From positions 43,565 through 53,079 of the forward strand of contig DBLQ01000018.1 of NCBI GenBank assembly GCA_002297505.1: a DNA stretch of 9,515 nucleotides, in the 5' to 3' direction. Every line of letters begins with the position of its first letter. Positions within the stretch are counted from its first letter, which is position 1. Below are positions 1 through 5,582 of the stretch, piece after piece. Made by a program: the position numbers and the translations under genes. This stretch comes from Flavobacteriales bacterium UBA720 (GTDB lineage: Bacteria > Bacteroidota > Bacteroidia > Flavobacteriales > Weeksellaceae). The notes under the pieces were generated by a model, which had not been told where the DNA came from, made no database searches, and was given only the letters and a program-made list of their open reading frames with translations.

Positions 1-2
1 TG

Positions 3-350
3 ATTGGTTACTCGATTAACGATACCGTTATCATCTTCGACAGGATCAGAGAATACTTGAGAGAGAAGAAAGCGCTGACGCTGGCCGGATTGTTCGATGA
101 TTCCATCTCCAGTACGATTGGTAGAACCTTCAACACCTCATTCACTACGATCCTGGTGATCCTTGCGATCTTCATCTTTGGAGGTGATAACCTGAGAGGC
201 TTTATGTTCTGCTTGTTGATTGGTATTGCTTTCGGTACGTACTCATCCATCTTCATCGCATCGGCTACGGCTTATGACTTCCTGAGAGGAAGAAAGAAGG
301 AGGACAAAGTCACCGGAAAATCTTCCATCGACGCGGAAATTGTGAAATAA
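3..350 (+). CDS. secDF: Protein translocase subunit SecDF (SecF part), C-terminal end, partial
   Basis: This is the 3' end of a gene that begins before the window; 115 codons are visible, open in frame from base 3 to a TAA at 348-350. SecD/SecF are membrane partners of SecYEG that use the proton gradient to help pull secreted proteins across the inner membrane. The first visible residues are the SecF signature GYSINDTVIIFDRIREY, followed by a segment with SRTI-type and NTSFTT motifs and two strongly hydrophobic helices, the last with GTYSSIFIAS, which is the usual SecF ending. The tail after the last helix is short and charged. In Bacteroidota SecD and SecF are normally fused, so the name secDF is preferred, but the fusion itself cannot be seen here. 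An intrinsic terminator follows 20 bp after the stop. Confidence 0.93.
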   Translation: MGYSINDTVIIFDRIREYLREKKALTLAGLFDDSISSTIGRTFNTSFTTILVILAIFIFGGDNLRGFMFCLLIGIAFGTYSSIFIASATAYDFLRGRKKEDKVTGKSSIDAEIVK

Positions 351-370
351 TTCTTTTCGAATATATAATG

Positions 371-400
371 AAAGCTCTCAAGTTATTGAGAGCTTTTTTT
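371..400 (+). terminator. Intrinsic terminator after secDF
   Basis: A perfect 11-bp stem (AAAGCTCTCAA at 371-381, TTGAGAGCTTT at 386-396) closes a GTTA loop and runs into further T residues to 400. It lies 20 bp downstream of the secDF stop codon and has the expected polarity for that gene. Confidence 0.9.
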
Positions 401-463
401 GTGATCAAATAGTTAAGCCGGATCGATAACCTCCTCATAAAAAATAATTTAAGATCAAAAGTT

Positions 464-484
464 AAGCTCCGGGGGCGCGACCTG
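464..484 (-). repeat. Degenerate solitary copy of the GCTCC/GGAGC repeat end
   Basis: The stretch starting AAGCTCCGGGGG and ending CGACCTG differs at three positions from the sequence that closes the large array at 2602-2622 (AAGCTCCGTAGG...CGACCTG). It is oriented like the two inverted units of the array. The centre is altered, so the hairpin is largely lost. It sits between the two facing terminators of secDF and the hypothetical gene, a typical location for REP-like repeats. The call rests on sequence likeness to the array only. Confidence 0.6.
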
Positions 485-494
485 TAAATACCAT

Positions 495-525
495 AAAAAA
501 TCCTGCAGAGAATGACTCTGCAGGA
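495..525 (-). terminator. Intrinsic terminator for the 583-1287 gene
   Basis: Read on the minus strand, a perfect 10-bp stem (TCCTGCAGAG paired with CTCTGCAGGA, 501-510 and 516-525) with a 5-nt loop runs into six T residues (plus-strand A 495-500). It lies about 60 bp beyond the stop of the minus-strand gene and faces the secDF terminator. Confidence 0.88.
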
Positions 526-582
526 AGGGTGAATTGAGAGTTAACAAAACTACACAAATGATGAGAGCTCAATTCATAAAGT

Positions 583-1287
583 TTAGATCACCGGCGGCGG
601 CGTATTCTCTGGCAGGCCGCTTGGGGTATCATAGATGATGTAGTCGTTGTACTTTGCCTCGTCGGTTTCCAGGAAGATATCCTGTCCGATGCCGGCATAT
701 TTGGTTATCAGCCTGTAAAGAGTGTTCAGCACTTCGATGCGGTCTTCCGTGGCCACATCCCGGTCCGATACGCCTTTGGCCTGAGCGTCCAGTGCCAGAT
801 CCAGCGTGTCGCGTTGCGCTATCAGCGTGTTGATTTTTTCGGTGGTCAGGCCTTCACTTTTCAGCGCGTCAAGATATTTCTCTGCAGCCGCAGACATAAT
901 TCTTGCGTTGCGAACCAGCTCCGCATCGGGCTGGCGGCTTACATCAGAAGCGCCAAATTCCCTGTGCTTGGCACTCCCGAAGCCGAAGGTGTTCTCCGCC
1001 ATATTCAGGATGGTGCGCATACTTTTTTCCAGCGCATCCCGGGCTTGGTCCTTCTGCTCCGTGAGTTGTACCTTTATGGCCTCCAGCTGTTCATCTGAAG
1101 GGAAGGACTCCACGGCGTTGCGAGCATCAAGCAGTTCGGCCTTCTTTTCAGGAGAGTAACCCCGATCCGTAAATTCTGCAATATCACGGTCTAGCAAGTT
1201 GATAAATTCATCCGCCTTTTGTTTCAAGACGGCGTCAGGGAATAGGTAATCCCTGGTTACAGGATTTTTTTTCATAGGAATGATCAT
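583..1287 (-). CDS. Uncharacterised helical protein with an internal duplication
   Basis: I do not recognise a named family. The protein is 234 residues, soluble-looking and rich in charged residues and alanine, with no signal peptide or membrane segment. Residues about 25-102 and 134-205 look like two copies of one helical module: each has a helix, a turn of the form G-x-(S/T)-x-E-K, an L-x-x-R-(N/D) helix and a final helix ending in a small G-rich turn (NTFG at 99-102, GIGQDIF at 199-205). Each unit is probably a three- or four-helix bundle. The C-terminus is a short proline-rich tail ending PENTPPPVI. The start is ambiguous: ATG at 1287 gives MIIPMKKN, while the internal ATG at 1275 (MKKNPVT) would start four residues later and is at least as plausible. 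No clear promoter box is seen upstream. A strong terminator follows at 495-525. The gene is isolated between convergent secDF and a long repeat region, which suggests accessory content. No function is proposed. Confidence 0.8.
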   Translation of the reverse strand: MIIPMKKNPVTRDYLFPDAVLKQKADEFINLLDRDIAEFTDRGYSPEKKAELLDARNAVESFPSDEQLEAIKVQLTEQKDQARDALEKSMRTILNMAENTFGFGSAKHREFGASDVSRQPDAELVRNARIMSAAAEKYLDALKSEGLTTEKINTLIAQRDTLDLALDAQAKGVSDRDVATEDRIEVLNTLYRLITKYAGIGQDIFLETDEAKYNDYIIYDTPSGLPENTPPPVI

Positions 1288-1390
1288 TCATGTTAATAAT
1301 TCTAAGTTATCACTTTTTTTTAATCGGACAAGCATTATTCTAAAATTTCTTCGAATTTAATTATAATGTATTGATTGATAGTGAATTTGT

Positions 1391-1642
1391 CTCAACTAAA
1401 TGGCTCAACGGCTCAACTAAATGCTTCAACGGCTCAACTAAGTGAATCAAAGGCATAACTAAATGAATCAATGGCTCAACTTAATGCTTCAGCAGGTTAA
1501 CTAATAGGATCAACGGCATAGCTAAATGCGTCAAAGGCATGACTAAATGCATCCTTACTTCAACCAAATGAATCAGTAAATCAACTAAGAAAATCATAGC
1601 CTTAACTCACTGGATCGATGATTACCTAAACTCATTATCGGC
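1391..1642. repeat. 21-bp degenerate minisatellite, 12 units
   Basis: Twelve consecutive 21-base units fit with no gap. The first three begin CTCAACTAAATGG, CTCAACTAAATGC and CTCAACTAAGTGA, and the rough consensus is CTCAACTAAATGnnTCAAnGG. Units near 1391 are the most alike and they decay steadily toward 1642, where the last two are barely recognisable. The strict register despite point changes points to slippage or unequal exchange followed by drift. The period is a multiple of three. The minus strand reads roughly P-L-x-H-L-V-E per unit but meets stops in units 5, 11 and 12, and the plus-strand frames also stop, so it is unlikely to encode protein. Confidence 0.9.
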
Positions 1643-1710
1643 ACGTGATAGTGCGTTAGCGACAGATTTTAATTTTAATTCATTGTAGCGAGATGATAAA
1701 ATTCTTTGAA

Positions 1711-2223
1711 GGTCGCTCCTACGGAGCTTTGCGCTGCCAGAGCGGTTTATCTATTAACAGAAAACTTCTAACGGAGTAATTATTTTACCAACTTTTAAAT
1801 GTGAGCATGCCATTTCGATTCTGGCGGATGACCGCTCCTACGGAGCTTTGCGCTGCCAGAGCGGTTTATCTATTAACAGAAAACTCCTAACGGAGTAATT
1901 ATTTTGCTAACTTTTAAATGTTAGCATGCTATTTTGATTCTGGCGGATGACCGCTCCTACGGAGCTTTGCGCTGCCAGAGCGGTTTATCTATTAACAACA
2001 AGCTCCTAACAGAGCATTCATTCTGCCAATTTTAAAATGCTAGCGTAATATTTCAATTCTGGCGCAAGGTCGCTCCTACGGAGCTTTGCGCTGCTTGAGC
2101 GATTAATCTATTAACAGAAACTCCTAAGGCAGTATTCATTCTGGCTATTAGCAGAAAACTCCTAACTGAGCATTCATTCTGCCAATTGTTAAATGCTAAC
2201 GTGATATTTCAATTCTGGCGCAA
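1711..2223 (+). repeat. Tandem array of four 119-bp hairpin units (the fourth expanded to 156 bp)
   Basis: Equivalent points of successive units lie exactly 119 bases apart: the core GCTCCTACGGAGC begins at 1715, 1834, 1953 and 2072. The fourth unit is 156 bases because a 37-base piece is duplicated in it. Each unit reads: 5-bp hairpin 1 (GCTCC-TAC-GGAGC), a GC-rich piece (TTGCGCTGCCAGAGCGG in the first three), CTATTAACAG or a close variant, hairpin 2 (for example ACTCC-TAAC-GGAGT at 1883-1896), an AT-rich piece, and TTCTGGCG. The first two units differ at only about nine positions. The third and fourth are more diverged in the right half. It resembles flavobacterial intergenic REP-like repeats; that likeness is from recognition, not a search. 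Confidence 0.92.
2108..2182 (+). repeat. 37-bp tandem duplication inside the fourth 119-bp unit
   Basis: The segment 2108-2144 (beginning CTATTAACAGAAACTCCTAA, ending ATTCATTCTGG) is followed directly by a related segment from 2145 (beginning CTATTAGCAGAAAACTCCTA, ending ATTCATTCTGCC). This accounts exactly for the unit being 156 instead of 119 bases. The duplicated piece contains hairpin 2, so this unit carries two hairpin-2 modules, neither perfectly paired. Confidence 0.85.
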
Positions 2224-2234
2224 GGTCGCGCCAA

Positions 2235-2338
2235 TTATAATGATAAAAATGCTTGATGCCGCTGCATTGATCCCATCGGGATCTACTGTTAATAGCAAAG
2301 ATGCAACGCACCCAAGCTAAGCTCCGTAGGAGCGACCT
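2235..2338 (-). repeat. Inverted repeat unit, copy 1 (104 bp)
   Basis: This 104-base unit is matched by 2518-2621 with only a handful of differences. Read on the minus strand it has the same module order as the 119-bp units: hairpin 1 within the GGTCGCTCCTACGGAGCTT block, a spacer, CTATTAACAG (plus-strand 2286-2295), then a second hairpin. Here the second hairpin is the 6-bp GATCCC-ATC-GGGATC (2269-2283) instead of ACTCC-TAAC-GGAGT. The distance from hairpin 1 to CTATTAACAG is 38 bases, against 36 in the direct units. Confidence 0.9.
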
Positions 2339-2421
2339 TTATTTACACAAGTATCGTGCTCATGGCTTTTATTGTGAAGCACAAGCGTGACGCTCGCGCT
2401 AGCGGGGGGGGTGCGCCGTTA
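2339..2421. other. GC-rich linker between repeat units with a run of eight G
   Basis: Between inverted copy 1 and the next direct piece lies a linker with small palindromes (AGCG-TGA-CGCT, CGCTAGCG) followed by eight consecutive G residues (2404-2411). It contains no open frame of note. The composition contrasts sharply with the AT-rich flanks. It may be a further interspersed repeat module, but only one copy is in the window. Confidence 0.5.
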
Positions 2422-2512
2422 AAGCGGTTTACCTATTAACAGTAAGCTCCTAACGGAGCATTCATTCTGCCAATTTTTAATGCTAGCGTGATATTTCGAT
2501 CTTCGGATGTCC
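2422..2512 (+). repeat. Truncated direct unit lacking hairpin 1
   Basis: From AGCGGTTTACCTATTAACAG to the TTCGGATGTCC end this matches the right three quarters of a 119-bp unit, closest to the third unit. Hairpin 2 is perfect here and is GC-closed: GCTCC-TAAC-GGAGC (2446-2459). The left part with hairpin 1 is missing and replaced by the GC-rich linker. Confidence 0.85.
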
Positions 2513-2517
2513 TCATG

Positions 2518-2621
2518 TTATAATGAAAAAAAGGCTTGATGACGCTGCATTGATCCCATCGGGATCTACTGTTAATAGCAAAGATGCAATGCGCCCAAGG
2601 AAAGCTCCGTAGGAGCGACCT
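2518..2621 (-). repeat. Inverted repeat unit, copy 2 (104 bp)
   Basis: This is the second copy of the 2235-2338 unit, offset by exactly 283 bases. The 6-bp hairpin GATCCC-ATC-GGGATC (2552-2566) and CTGTTAATAG (2569-2578) are unchanged. It closes the array: its last 21 bases (2601-2621) are the exact reverse complement of the first 21 bases of the array (1710-1730), and the symmetry continues into TTTGA outside the left end and TCAAA outside the right end with a one-base offset. Confidence 0.9.
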
Positions 2622-2873
2622 GTCAAACTTTTGATTTAAAAACAATTATTTATTTGAGAATGAAACCGTCAAATGTATTGGAATAAAATCCGGCCTTTCT
2701 TTCGAAAATATTATTGTAAAATGACTTTATCGCTTTGTTTTTTTACTAAATATTTTGGCCTGATTTCGGTAAAAATGCGGTGAGAAGAGCAGGATAGACA
2801 GAATTGCAATTTTTGTTTTCATTATCATTTGTTTGATGTAATATTAATTAATTTTCTCAATACAAAAAAATAT

Positions 2874-2881
2874 TAACTTCG
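2874..2881 (+). promoter_or_regulatory. Possible Bacteroidota -7 box of the MFS gene (TAACTTCG)
   Basis: TAACTTCG fits TAnnTTTG with one change and ends six bases before the ATG, so a transcript from it would be almost leaderless. No matching -33 TTTG is seen at normal spacing. Confidence 0.35.
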
Positions 2882-2887
2882 CATTCT

Positions 2888-4105
2888 ATGAAACAGAATC
2901 AGAAATCAGCGGCTATTGGCTTTATATTCATCACCTTGTTGATAGATATTACAGGTTGGGGCATCATTATTCCTGTGGTTCCGAAACTGATTGAAGAACT
3001 GATCCACGCGGATATCAGTGAGGCGGCCAAATATGGCGGCTGGCTGAGCTTTGCCTATGCTTTCATACAGTTTGTGTTCTCGCCACTGGTGGGAAATCTG
3101 AGTGACAAGTATGGGCGGCGACCGGTCATCCTGCTATCGCTCTTCGGGTTTTCTGTGGATTATATTTTCCTGGCATTGTCACCTAACATCTGGTGGCTTT
3201 TTGCGGGACGAATCATTGCGGGCATCACGGGTGCGAGCGTAACCACGGCCAGCGCCTACATTGCGGATATCTCTACGGACAGCGACCGTGCCAAGAACTT
3301 CGGGCTGATTGGTGCGGCGTTCGGGATAGGCTTTATCGTGGGGCCGGTGCTGGGCGGTGTGCTGGGGCATTACGGATCGCGGGTGCCGTTTTATGCTGCG
3401 GCTGCTCTGTGTATGATCAACTTTATATACGGTTATTTCATCCTGCCGGAAAGCCTGCCGAAGGAGAACCGCCGCGACCTGGACTGGAAGCGCGCCAATC
3501 CTGTCGGATCCTTCAAATTCCTGAAAAAACATCCCGAAATTTCTGCGCTCACCACGGCTTTGATCCTGATTTACACCGGCGGACACGCCGTGCAGAGCAA
3601 CTGGAGTTTCTACACCATGTACCGCTTCAGCTGGGACGAAAGGATGGTGGGTATTTCGCTGGGCGTCGTAGGTCTGATGGTAGGCCTGGTGCAGGGCGTT
3701 CTGATCCGCTGGATCAATCCTAAACTGGGTGATGAGAAAAGTGTGCTGTATGGTTTGCTATTATATGCCATCGGGATGCTCCTTTACGCCTTTGCCACCG
3801 AAGGTTGGATGATGCTGGCCTTCACCATTCCTTACTGTCTGGGTGGGATCTGTGGTCCTGCATTGCAGTCCATCATTACCAAAAACATTCCGTCTAACGA
3901 GCAGGGTGAGCTACAAGGTGCGCTTACGAGCCTGATGAGTGCCACCTCCATCATAGGACCGCCGATGATGACGCAGCTGTTCTATTATTTCACTCACAAG
4001 AACGCACCTTTTCTGTTTCCCGGTGCGCCATTTTTCCTGGCATTCATACTGTTTGCGGTGAGTATTTATTTTGTGTATATCAGTTTTAAGGCGAAAAAAT
4101 TATAG
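2888..4105 (+). CDS. MFS drug exporter of the TCR/Tet type
   Basis: A 405-residue inner-membrane protein with twelve predicted hydrophobic helices and no cleaved signal, the normal size for 12-helix MFS drug:proton antiporters. Helix 1 carries the acidic residue D20 followed by TGWGIIIPVVP, as in Tet-type exporters. MFS motif A is at 69-79 (GNLSDKYGRRP), motif B around 107-117 (GRIIAGITGAS), and the antiporter motif C around 142-157 (ending GFIVGPVLGG). These place it with the tetracycline-resistance-like group. The substrate cannot be read from sequence; tetracycline transport should not be assumed. Start ATG at 2888 gives MKQNQKSAA just ahead of helix 1 and is the only sensible start. The coding region looks more GC-rich than its flanks, and it lies directly after a repeat array, so transfer is possible but not shown. 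It stands alone and ends convergently with the ClC gene, with no clear terminator between them. Confidence 0.88.
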   Translation: MKQNQKSAAIGFIFITLLIDITGWGIIIPVVPKLIEELIHADISEAAKYGGWLSFAYAFIQFVFSPLVGNLSDKYGRRPVILLSLFGFSVDYIFLALSPNIWWLFAGRIIAGITGASVTTASAYIADISTDSDRAKNFGLIGAAFGIGFIVGPVLGGVLGHYGSRVPFYAAAALCMINFIYGYFILPESLPKENRRDLDWKRANPVGSFKFLKKHPEISALTTALILIYTGGHAVQSNWSFYTMYRFSWDERMVGISLGVVGLMVGLVQGVLIRWINPKLGDEKSVLYGLLLYAIGMLLYAFATEGWMMLAFTIPYCLGGICGPALQSIITKNIPSNEQGELQGALTSLMSATSIIGPPMMTQLFYYFTHKNAPFLFPGAPFFLAFILFAVSIYFVYISFKAKKL

Positions 4106-4207
4106 GTTTTAATTGTAAAGTTTTTTCTAGTCCAAAAGGCGTAAAATTAATTGTAAATTTTATCAAAACCTTAACCGTCAAGATTGGGCAAGTACGCTTG
4201 ATGAAGT

Positions 4208-5458
4208 TTAAGCTTTCGGGACGTAAGTATAAACATTGTAAGGGATCATTTTCTGCGCTGTGGTCTTTGCCATTAAACTTCCGGCAAGAAGTGGGAAAAA
4301 CAATCCGAAACCGTTGGGTACCAGTGTACATGTCAGGACGAGTGCGGTGAATGGTGCCGATATGGCGGCCGAAAGCGTAGCGGCAATGCCTATCAAAGCA
4401 AAGTTGAGGTAAATCAAAGAGGTTCCGAAAAAGCTGTTGCAAACCATTGCAAAGCCTAAACCCAGATAGGCGCCTGCCACAATGCTGGGCGCAAAGACGC
4501 CACCGTCGCCGCCCGCACCAAGGGTAAGTGACGAGGCTAGTGGTTTTAAGAGGATCAAAGCTAAAATCAAAAGCACCGAATAACCCTGAGGGTGAGCGAG
4601 TAATTCGTTAAGAGAATGATAGCTGTCGCTATACAGAAAGGGGAAGAGGCAAATCAAAATTCCAACGGATAATGCACCTAAGTTAACCCTCATAAAATTA
4701 TTGTTGATGCCGGAAAAGTAGTCCTTAATCCTGATCACCAATAATGTAAAGTAAACCGACAAGGTTCCGCCAAGTATGCTAAGCATCAGCATGAATGGCA
4801 GCGCCGCCCAATTCCAGTGTGTTACCGGAAAATGGATCAATGGTTCCGAAGGAAAATAATGAAGAAAAGCCCAGGCTACCAGCGCTGCGCCGGCACAGCT
4901 CAGGAGCAAAGTCCGGGTGATCCTCCTTGCGATGACTTCCAATGCAAACAGAACACCTACCAGCGGATTGCCGAATAACACCGCCACGCCGGCTGCTACG
5001 CCCGCACAGATAAGTTCCAGTTTATACAGTTTGGCAGCCATCTGCTTTTCGTACACCGCATTGCCAACAGTCGCCGTGGCAACCACAGTGGAGACCTCGA
5101 TACCTGTGGATCCTCCGAAGATGACGGTGAGAAATCCATTGACATAATGAGACGGAATCTTAAAAAAGGGAAGGTGGTCTTTCCTCTGGTCCACCGTTTT
5201 ATAGATTTCTGTGATGCCTTTATTTTTGCGGTTTTTGAATAGATATTTTCTGAGAAAATAAATTGCTGTGATCCCGATTGTCGGTAAAATGATGAACACT
5301 AATGGACTGCCTTTTTGCGCTGTACTGAAAATATGTTCCTGAACAATCTCTGTGATTGTCTTCAGTGTCAGTCCCAGAATGGATGAAATTATGCCGATGA
5401 ATACGGATGAAACTAGTAATCTGAAATAGTGGTGTGCCTTTACGCTCTGTCTTGTCAT
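4208..5458 (-). CDS. ClC-family chloride channel/antiporter with atypical motifs
   Basis: A 416-residue membrane protein of the ClC voltage-gated family, which moves Cl- or similar anions, often in exchange for H+. It has the core membrane domain only, without C-terminal CBS domains. Recognisable family segments are KGITEIY (80-86, in place of GSGIP), GGSTGIEVSTV (115-125, in place of the G(K/R)EGP region), GNPLVGVLFALEVI (163-176), GGVFAPS (319-325) and the IPY near the end. The external gating glutamate is kept (E121) and the anion-site tyrosine is probably Y407. The residue aligning with the internal proton glutamate of E. coli ClC (E203) is valine (V175), as in animal ClC channels. The protein may therefore be channel-like or a slipping exchanger; this is inference. 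Start ATG at 5458 follows a TAAATTTG box by 22 bases. It is divergent from tatA and convergent with the MFS gene. Confidence 0.87.
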   Translation of the reverse strand: MTRQSVKAHHYFRLLVSSVFIGIISSILGLTLKTITEIVQEHIFSTAQKGSPLVFIILPTIGITAIYFLRKYLFKNRKNKGITEIYKTVDQRKDHLPFFKIPSHYVNGFLTVIFGGSTGIEVSTVVATATVGNAVYEKQMAAKLYKLELICAGVAAGVAVLFGNPLVGVLFALEVIARRITRTLLLSCAGAALVAWAFLHYFPSEPLIHFPVTHWNWAALPFMLMLSILGGTLSVYFTLLVIRIKDYFSGINNNFMRVNLGALSVGILICLFPFLYSDSYHSLNELLAHPQGYSVLLILALILLKPLASSLTLGAGGDGGVFAPSIVAGAYLGLGFAMVCNSFFGTSLIYLNFALIGIAATLSAAISAPFTALVLTCTLVPNGFGLFFPLLAGSLMAKTTAQKMIPYNVYTYVPKA

Positions 5459-5480
5459 ATGCCCAATCCTTTAAGAGCCA

Positions 5481-5488
5481 CAAATTTA
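5481..5488 (-). promoter_or_regulatory. Possible -7 box of the ClC gene (TAAATTTG)
   Basis: The minus strand reads TAAATTTG, an exact match to the Bacteroidota -7 pattern TAnnTTTG, 22 bases before the start codon. No good -33 element is seen at the expected spacing. Confidence 0.5.
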
Positions 5489-5570
5489 CGGCAAAAAAGT
5501 GAGAGCGCCTGAGCTGGAGATTTATGAAAAAATTATCAGTCTCATGGCAGTGAGTTCAGGTTTTGTTTCT

Positions 5571-5578
5571 TAATTTTG
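5571..5578 (+). promoter_or_regulatory. Possible -7 box of tatA (TAATTTTG)
   Basis: TAATTTTG fits TAnnTTTG and ends four bases before the tatA ATG, implying a leaderless or nearly leaderless message. No -33 element is obvious. Confidence 0.4.
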
Positions 5579-5582
5579 TGGC

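Larger units (their letters stand above)
1288..2887. other. 1.6 kb gene-free region made mostly of repeats
   Basis: No convincing protein gene is present on either strand. The region contains an AT-rich leader of about 100 bp upstream of the minus-strand gene, the 21-bp minisatellite at 1391-1642, a short unique stretch, the hairpin repeat array at 1710-2621, and about 265 bp of AT-rich sequence before the MFS gene in which I see only a possible start-proximal promoter box. Open frames inside the array, such as the minus-strand one at 2436-2645, run through hairpin repeats and are treated as chance. Confidence 0.85.

Noticed and set aside
806..1159. Plus-strand frames opposite the hypothetical gene
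   Set aside because: They are shadows of the minus-strand gene, serine- and cysteine-rich with no domain, while the minus frame has a terminator and coherent helical pattern.
1391..1642. CRISPR-like array
   Set aside because: The 21-base units abut directly with no unique spacers, and no cas gene is present.
1391..1642. Iteron-type replication origin
   Set aside because: The direct repeats would fit, but there is no rep or dnaA gene nearby and no clear DnaA-box cluster; the context is chromosomal.
1391..1642. Heptad-repeat protein encoded by the 21-bp array
   Set aside because: The best frame (minus strand, P-L-x-H-L-V-E) contains stop codons in units 5, 11 and 12; plus frames also stop. 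A decayed coding origin cannot be excluded.
1711..2621. CRISPR array or integron attC cassette array
   Set aside because: Units are similar along most of their length, not short repeats with unique spacers. The CTATTAAC and TCCTAAC segments do not match the attC RYYYAAC/GTTRRRY cores, and no integrase or cassette ORFs are present.
2436..2645. 69-residue minus-strand reading frame
   Set aside because: It runs entirely through hairpin repeat units and has no recognisable protein features; it is treated as chance.
3179..3723. Long alternative frames inside the MFS gene
   Set aside because: They are shadows caused by its higher GC content; the twelve-helix MFS frame with intact motifs is clearly the coding one.
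4106..4207. Bidirectional terminator between the MFS and ClC genes
   Set aside because: GGTTTT and AAAACC and short AT-rich complements exist, but they are far apart or weak, and no compact stem with a T-run is seen.
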